This document shows, one piece after another, positions 4,789-8,787 of a stretch of DNA of 8,787 nucleotides. The stretch lies in the NCBI GenBank assembly GCA_022704925.1, contig JAKJFK010000064.1:1-8787 (forward strand), given 5' to 3'. The notes below the pieces were generated by a model. It worked only from the letters and a program-made list of their open reading frames with translations. It was not told the origin of the DNA and did not search any database. The position numbers and the translations under genes are program-made. Position 1 is the first letter of the stretch; each line of letters starts with the position of its first letter. The DNA is from a candidate division TA06 bacterium (GTDB lineage: Bacteria > Ratteibacteria > UBA8468 > MWAK01).

Positions 4789-6111
4789 ATGAAAGGCACT
4801 TATATCCGTTTGGTCGTCATCCTGGCTGTGATCGGCCTCTCGATCTGGGGTTTCTGGCCGCCCCAGCAGAAGATACGCCTGGGCCTTGACCTGCGGGGCG
4901 GCATGCAGCTGGTCCTCCAGGTGCGCCAGCCGGTGGTGGAATCGAAGATTCCCACCACGGAGCTGACCGACCGGACGCTGGAAGTTGTCCGCAACCGGGT
5001 CGACTCGCTCGGACTGGCCGAACCGGTGCTCCAGAAGGTCGGCCAGGACCGGATCATGGTCCAGTTGCCCGGGGTTGACGACCCGGACCGGGCGATGGAA
5101 ATCCTCGGCAAGACCGCCTTCCTCGAATTCAAGATGGTCGAAGACAACCCGGAACTGCTCAAGGCCGCCATCTCCGGCAATGTTCCGGAAGGTTACGAAC
5201 TCCTCTACCAGTACGAAAAGGACGTCCAGGGTATTTCCAAACCCTCGATACCGCTGCTTCTCAAAAATCCGGCGGCCGTAACCGGCCAGGACCTCAGCAA
5301 TGCCCAGCTCGGATACAGCCAGGGCGCGCTGCCGGTGGTCGACCTGGAATTCAATTCCGAGGGCGCCCGGAAATTCGCCGAGGTGACCGCCTCCAACGTG
5401 GGCAAGCGCCTGGCCATCGTTCTGGACGGCATCGTCCAGTCGGCGCCGGTAATCAAGGAGGCCATCCCCAGCGGCAAGGCCCAGATTTCAGGCCACTTCA
5501 CCACCCAGGAGGCCAATGATCTGGCCCTGGTGCTTAAGGCCGGCGCGCTGCCGGCCCGGATCGAGATCATCGACCGGACGGTGGTCGGCCCCAGCCTGGG
5601 ACGCGACTCCATCAATGCCGGCGTCAAGGCCAGCCTGCTGGGAGCCATCCTGGTGGCGGCCTTCATGATCGTCTACTACTCGGCCGGCGGCCTGGTGGCC
5701 GTCTTCGCCCTCGGGGTCAACATCATCATCCTGATGGCGGTAATGGCTTACTTCCGCCAGACCCTGACCCTGCCGGGCATCGCCGGCATCGCCCTGACCA
5801 TCGGCATGGCGGTCGACGCCAATGTGCTCATTTTTGAACGCATGCGGGAAGAACTGAAGGCCGGCCGGACCATAGGCGCCGCCATCGACCGCGGCTATGA
5901 CCGGGCGCTGGTGGCGATCATCGACTCCAACCTGACCACGGTGATCGCGGCCGCCATCCTGCTGGCGATGGGCCGCGGATCGGTCAAGGGGTTCGGCCTG
6001 ACCCTGACCATCGGCGTACTGGCCAACATCTTCACCGCCGTCTTCGTGACCAAAGTCATCTTCAATTTTGCCCTCTCCCATTTCCATATCAAGAAACTCC
6101 ATATCGGCTAA
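4789..6111 (+). CDS. secD: Protein translocase subunit SecD
   Basis: The 440-residue product is a short SecD, as in Thermus and many Gram-positives, against 615 in E. coli. It has one N-terminal membrane segment (about 7-23), then the conserved LGLDLRGGMQLVL (31-43), an extracytoplasmic P1 domain to about 280, and five predicted membrane segments between about 281 and 429. The proton-pathway motif GMAVDANVLIFERMREE (339-355) contains D343, the counterpart of E. coli D519. With SecF it pulls exported protein out of the SecYEG channel using the proton or sodium gradient. Motifs around 90-100 (VQLPGVDDPD) and 207-221 (IVLDGIVQSAP) are also typical. It heads a likely secD-secF-rsmD unit. The ribosome binding site is weak (purine-rich AAAGAAAAA). 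No yajC precedes it. Confidence 0.97.
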   Translation: MKGTYIRLVVILAVIGLSIWGFWPPQQKIRLGLDLRGGMQLVLQVRQPVVESKIPTTELTDRTLEVVRNRVDSLGLAEPVLQKVGQDRIMVQLPGVDDPDRAMEILGKTAFLEFKMVEDNPELLKAAISGNVPEGYELLYQYEKDVQGISKPSIPLLLKNPAAVTGQDLSNAQLGYSQGALPVVDLEFNSEGARKFAEVTASNVGKRLAIVLDGIVQSAPVIKEAIPSGKAQISGHFTTQEANDLALVLKAGALPARIEIIDRTVVGPSLGRDSINAGVKASLLGAILVAAFMIVYYSAGGLVAVFALGVNIIILMAVMAYFRQTLTLPGIAGIALTIGMAVDANVLIFERMREELKAGRTIGAAIDRGYDRALVAIIDSNLTTVIAAAILLAMGRGSVKGFGLTLTIGVLANIFTAVFVTKVIFNFALSHFHIKKLHIG

Positions 6112-6113
6112 TC

Positions 6114-6119
6114 AAAGGA
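6114..6119 (+). promoter_or_regulatory. Ribosome binding site of secF
   Basis: AAAGGA sits in the 15-nt secD-secF gap, 7 nt before the secF ATG, supporting coupled expression. Confidence 0.65.
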
Positions 6120-6126
6120 TCGGACC

Positions 6127-7029
6127 ATGAACTTTTTTCCGAAAACGACTAATTTCGATTTCATGGGCAAACGGGGGATATTCTTCATCCTCTCCCTGGT
6201 GATTACCATCGTCGGCCTGGCCCTGACCTTCATCCGGGGCGGCCGGATACTTTCGATGGACTTCACCGGCGGCTACCTGACCCAGCTGGAATTCAGCCAG
6301 GAAATCGATATCAGCCAGATACGGGGCGTCTTGAGCGAACGCGGGTATGACGACATCCTTCTCCAGAAAGTGGGTGAAACCGGCCGCCGGTTCATCATAA
6401 AAACCAAGCAGGGCGGCCACGAGATCATCCAGACGCTCCGGGAGAGCTTCCCGGCGGCCTCGATCAACATTTTGAGCGAGGAGCAGGTGAGCCCGACCAT
6501 GGGACAGACGATCCGCAAGCAGACGCTGATAGCCTGTCTGCTGGCCATCTGCGGCATCCTGATCTATGTCGCTTTCCGCTTCGAATTCCGTTTCGCGGTG
6601 GCCGCCACCATCGCCATCGTCCACGACCTGCTGGTCACGCTGGCCTTCGTGGTCGTCAGCGGCCGGGAAATAGACAGCCTGGTGATCGCCGCCTTCCTGA
6701 CCATCCTCGGTTACTCGGTCAACGACACCGTGGTCATCTTCGACCGGATCCGGGAGAACCTGCGCGGCCTTACCCGGGTCTCCGACCCGGTCGAGGTCTT
6801 CAACCGCTCGCTGAACGAAACCCTGTCCAGGACGCTGATCACCGGGGTTACCACCCTCTTCACCCTCGGCTGCCTCTACTTCCTGGGCGGACCGGTGCTC
6901 AACACCTTCGCCTTCACGCTGATCGTCGGCATCATCACCGGGACCTACTCCTCCATCTTCATCGCCTCGGCCATCGTCATCGCCTGGGAGAAACGCGCTC
7001 CCCACCGGTTCCGCACCTCCTCTTCCTGA
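6127..7029 (+). CDS. secF: Protein translocase subunit SecF
   Basis: The 300-residue product has the usual SecF length and plan. There is one N-terminal membrane segment (about 17-36), then MDFTGGYLTQLEF (44-56), the SecF version of the conserved D1 motif, a small extracytoplasmic domain to about 130, and five further membrane segments to about 287. The motif LGYSVNDTVVIFDRIREN (194-211) carries D200, equivalent to the proton-pathway aspartate of Thermus SecDF. NETLSRTLITG (230-240) supplies the paired arginine R235. It forms the SecDF complex with SecD in the inner membrane. It starts 15 nt after the secD stop, with its own AAAGGA site. The C-terminus is short and basic (about 288-300). Confidence 0.97.
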   Translation: MNFFPKTTNFDFMGKRGIFFILSLVITIVGLALTFIRGGRILSMDFTGGYLTQLEFSQEIDISQIRGVLSERGYDDILLQKVGETGRRFIIKTKQGGHEIIQTLRESFPAASINILSEEQVSPTMGQTIRKQTLIACLLAICGILIYVAFRFEFRFAVAATIAIVHDLLVTLAFVVVSGREIDSLVIAAFLTILGYSVNDTVVIFDRIRENLRGLTRVSDPVEVFNRSLNETLSRTLITGVTTLFTLGCLYFLGGPVLNTFAFTLIVGIITGTYSSIFIASAIVIAWEKRAPHRFRTSSS

Positions 7030-7072
7030 ACGGCGCACCCCGGCGATCCGGCCGCTCAAGCGGGGCCGAAAC

Positions 7073-7078
7073 AGGAGG
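7073..7078 (+). promoter_or_regulatory. Strong ribosome binding site of rsmD
   Basis: AGGAGG is a full anti-Shine-Dalgarno match, 11 nt before the ATG at 7090. It is clearly stronger than the sites of secD and secF. Confidence 0.75.
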
Positions 7079-7089
7079 AGATACCCTCG

Positions 7090-7692
7090 ATGTACATACT
7101 GGCCGGCCGTTTCAAGGGACGTCGCCTATCGGTACCGGCCAACCGGATCCTGCGGCCGACCACTGGACTGCTGCGAAAGGCCCTCTTTGACCTGCTGGCG
7201 CCCAAGCTGGACGGCACCGCCTTCCTTGATCTCTATGCCGGGGTGGGATCGGTCGGCCTGGAGGCCCTGAGCCGCGGCGCCGGAAGGATTACGCTGGTGG
7301 AGGGAAATCCCCGGGTAGGTGAGTGCCTGCGGGAGAATATCCGGATCCTGCTGGAAGCGTCGCATCGCGACGGCGGTGAACCGATCGCGCCGGACCGGGT
7401 CGATTTCTGGCCGCGGCCGGTGGAAAAGAGCCTGGCCCGCCTCGCCGAAGCCGGCTACCGCTACCGGTTCATTTTCGCCGACCCCCCTTACCGGACCGAC
7501 CCGAAGGAATTCGGCGCCCTGTTTCTATCCATCAAGAACCTGCCGCTGCTGGAAGAAGGAGGCCTCTTCATCCTCCAGCATGACCGGCATCTGCTCAAGG
7601 ATCCCCGTTTCCAGAAGACCCTGGCCACGGAAGCCGCCCCGCCCGAAAGCCGTCACTACGGCGCCTCAACCCTGACCCTCTTCTACGCCTGA
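7090..7692 (+). CDS. rsmD: 16S rRNA (guanine966-N2)-methyltransferase RsmD
   Basis: The 200-residue product is close to the family's usual 180-200. It starts MYILAGRFKGRRLSVP, the typical RsmD beginning (IAG..KGRRL). The methyltransferase fold shows the SAM-binding motif I, FLDLYAGVGSVGLEALSRGA (45-64), an acidic strand end LVEGN (69-73), and the catalytic DPPY at 131-134, characteristic of N2-guanine methylation. The enzyme uses S-adenosylmethionine to methylate G966 of 16S rRNA in the 30S subunit. The usual RPTxDRVREALFN segment reads RPTTGLLRKALFDLL here (22-36), so several normally conserved residues differ. It lies 60 nt after secF with no terminator between, so it is probably the last gene of the sec unit. 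Its stop codon overlaps the 3' end of the opposing ATPase gene by 10 bp. Confidence 0.93.
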   Translation: MYILAGRFKGRRLSVPANRILRPTTGLLRKALFDLLAPKLDGTAFLDLYAGVGSVGLEALSRGAGRITLVEGNPRVGECLRENIRILLEASHRDGGEPIAPDRVDFWPRPVEKSLARLAEAGYRYRFIFADPPYRTDPKEFGALFLSIKNLPLLEEGGLFILQHDRHLLKDPRFQKTLATEAAPPESRHYGASTLTLFYA

Positions 7693-8787
7693 AAAACCGC
7701 TGGCCCTGATTCGCCGGACTTTCGGCGTTTCAGGGCCTTGGCCATTTCCATCGCCCAGAGCGGAAAGGATGAAAAGACAACCGCCACCGCCAGGTCCAGG
7801 GACGGCAGGGGTTCGGTCTTGAAGATGGCGGCCAGCGGGGGCAGGTAGATAACCACCAGCTGCAGGAGAAAGGAGAGGCCGGAGGCCAATACCAGGTTGC
7901 GGTTCGAGAAGATCCCCAGCTGGAAGATCGACTTGAGCGGATGGCGGCAGTTGTAGGCGTGAAAAAGCTGGGAACAGGCCAGGACGAAGAAGGCCATGGT
8001 CCGGGCCCGCACCAGACCGCCGCTTTCGACCTTAAAGACAAACAGGAAGGCCATCAGGCTGCAGAAGGCGATAAAAGAGCCCTGGAGCAGCAATGCCTGG
8101 ATCCGGGCCCGGTTGATGACCGAGGCGTTGGAGGGGCGCGGCGGCCGGTCCATCACGTCCGGGTCAAAAGGGTCGACACCGAGGGCCAGGGCCGGGAACC
8201 CATCGGTGGCCAGGTTCACCCAGAGGATCTGGATCGGCAGCAGGGGAACCGGCAACCCGATCAGGGAGGCGGCGAACATCACCAGGATCTCCCCGGTGTT
8301 GCAGGAGAGCAGGTAATGGATGAACTTCTGGATGTTGTCGTAGATGCCCCGCCCCTCCTCGACCGCCGCCTCGATGGAAGCGAAGTTGTCATCGGTGATG
8401 ACCATGTCGGCCACTTCCTTGGTGACATCGGTACCGGTAATGCCCATGGCGATCCCGATGCTGGCCTCCTTGACCGCCGGCGCGTCGTTGACCCCGTCTC
8501 CGGTCATGGCCACCACCTCACCCCGGCGGCGCCAGGCCCGCACGATGCGCAGCTTGTGTTCCGGCGATACCCGGGCGTAAACCGGGATGCGGTCAACCTT
8601 TTCAAAGAGCGCCTGGTCGTCGAGATTATCGACCTCCTCCCCGGAAAGGGCCAGGGAATCCGGAGCGAAGACGCCCAGCTGGCGGGCAATCGCCACCGCC
8701 GTGTTGCGGTGGTCGCCGGTGATCATGACTGTCCGGATGCCGGCGCTACGGCAACGGGCGATCGCCAGACGCGCCTCTTCCCGGAGC
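7683..8787 (-). CDS. P2A-type calcium-transporting ATPase, N-terminus beyond window edge
   Basis: The minus-strand frame is open from the right edge (first complete codon at 8786) to a TAG at 7683-7685, leaving 367 C-terminal residues of an enzyme usually near 900. Visible are MITGDHRNTA (21-30) and MTGDGVNDAP (94-103), the hinge and Mg-binding motifs of the phosphorylation domain. Membrane segments M5-M10 follow. M5 has SCNTGE (N163, E166) and M6 has WVNLATDG (N191, T194, D195), matching the Ca-binding N768, E771, N796, T799 and D800 of SERCA. In M8 the SERCA site-I glutamate (E908) is replaced by glutamine (Q273). This is the PMR1-like bacterial pattern and predicts one Ca2+ per cycle. The phosphorylated aspartate and M4 lie outside the window. 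Its role is calcium export across the cytoplasmic membrane. Confidence 0.94.
   Translation of the reverse strand, partial: LREEARLAIARCRSAGIRTVMITGDHRNTAVAIARQLGVFAPDSLALSGEEVDNLDDQALFEKVDRIPVYARVSPEHKLRIVRAWRRRGEVVAMTGDGVNDAPAVKEASIGIAMGITGTDVTKEVADMVITDDNFASIEAAVEEGRGIYDNIQKFIHYLLSCNTGEILVMFAASLIGLPVPLLPIQILWVNLATDGFPALALGVDPFDPDVMDRPPRPSNASVINRARIQALLLQGSFIAFCSLMAFLFVFKVESGGLVRARTMAFFVLACSQLFHAYNCRHPLKSIFQLGIFSNRNLVLASGLSFLLQLVVIYLPPLAAIFKTEPLPSLDLAVAVVFSSFPLWAMEMAKALKRRKSGESGPAVFQA
7702..7737. other. Strong two-part hairpin at the rsmD/ATPase 3' overlap
   Basis: GGCCCTGA (7702-7709) pairs with TCAGGGCC (7730-7737), and CGCCG (7712-7716) pairs with CGGCG (7723-7727). The two stems stack on one axis with a symmetric TT/TT internal loop and a 6-nt apical loop. 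It begins 9 nt after the rsmD stop, so it would cap the rsmD mRNA, but no T run follows on that strand. On the minus strand it lies in ATPase codons, with a T5 run 5 nt beyond it but before the stop codon. Confidence 0.7.

Noticed and set aside
6112-7059. A 315-codon open frame on the minus strand, antisense to secF
   Set aside because: The product is an extreme D/G/E/Q-rich sequence, typical of the complement of hydrophobic membrane codons. SecF on the plus strand is unambiguous.
7041-7067. Small GC hairpin (GGCCGC/GCGGGGCC region) between secF and rsmD considered as a terminator
   Set aside because: The stem has a bulge and no T run follows. A strong rsmD ribosome binding site follows immediately, so read-through from secF is more likely.
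1-8787. Search for a defence, mobile or otherwise new multi-gene system
   Set aside because: All confident genes belong to well-known metabolic, export, RNA-modification, transport or regulatory families. No transposase, integrase, nuclease, toxin or repeat array is visible.

Overview
This window is a GC-rich stretch (well above 55% G+C by eye) of bacterial chromosome with compact, conventional gene organisation. It holds eight protein genes, two of them cut by the window edges, and one tRNA. I see no insertion sequence, phage gene, integrase, CRISPR array or rRNA. The gene set suggests an anaerobic or microaerophilic bacterium: a methyltetrahydrofolate:corrinoid methyltransferase of the AcsE type (Wood-Ljungdahl or corrinoid methyl metabolism) sits with a PerR-type peroxide regulator and an otherwise ordinary sigma-70 style gene set. 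The phylum cannot be settled from this window alone.

Layout, left to right. (1) A minus-strand FAD-dependent oxidoreductase (1-975) runs off the left edge and is divergent from (2) a plus-strand PerR/Fur-family regulator (1193-1672). The regulator's promoter and start codon sit in an AT-rich island containing a perfect 16-bp palindrome. (3) A strong hairpin flanked by A and T runs (1792-1828) lies between the regulator and a convergent tRNA-Pro(GGG) gene on the minus strand (1837-1913). (4) The stretch 1914-2231 has no gene I would accept but contains a run of perfect inverted repeats. (5) A minus-strand acsE-like gene (2232-3029) and a plus-strand xylulokinase (3176-4708) are divergent. Their predicted promoters overlap at the -10 box, and the xylulokinase start codon overlaps the acsE -35 box. 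(6) After a short hairpin terminator come secD, secF and rsmD on the plus strand (4789-7692), probably one transcription unit. (7) A minus-strand P2A-type calcium ATPase (7683-8787, cut at its N-terminus) converges on rsmD. Their 3' ends overlap by 10 bp, and a strong two-part hairpin lies inside the ATPase C-terminal codons.

The genes do not form one pathway. SecD and SecF are subunits of the protein-export machinery, RsmD modifies 16S rRNA, the regulator senses peroxide and metal, and XylB and the AcsE-like enzyme act in sugar and one-carbon metabolism. I found no convincing new multi-gene system. The parts most worth a second look are non-coding: the palindrome over the perR start, the overlapping acsE/xylB promoters, the hairpin cluster at 1988-2149 and the hairpin embedded at the rsmD/ATPase 3' overlap.
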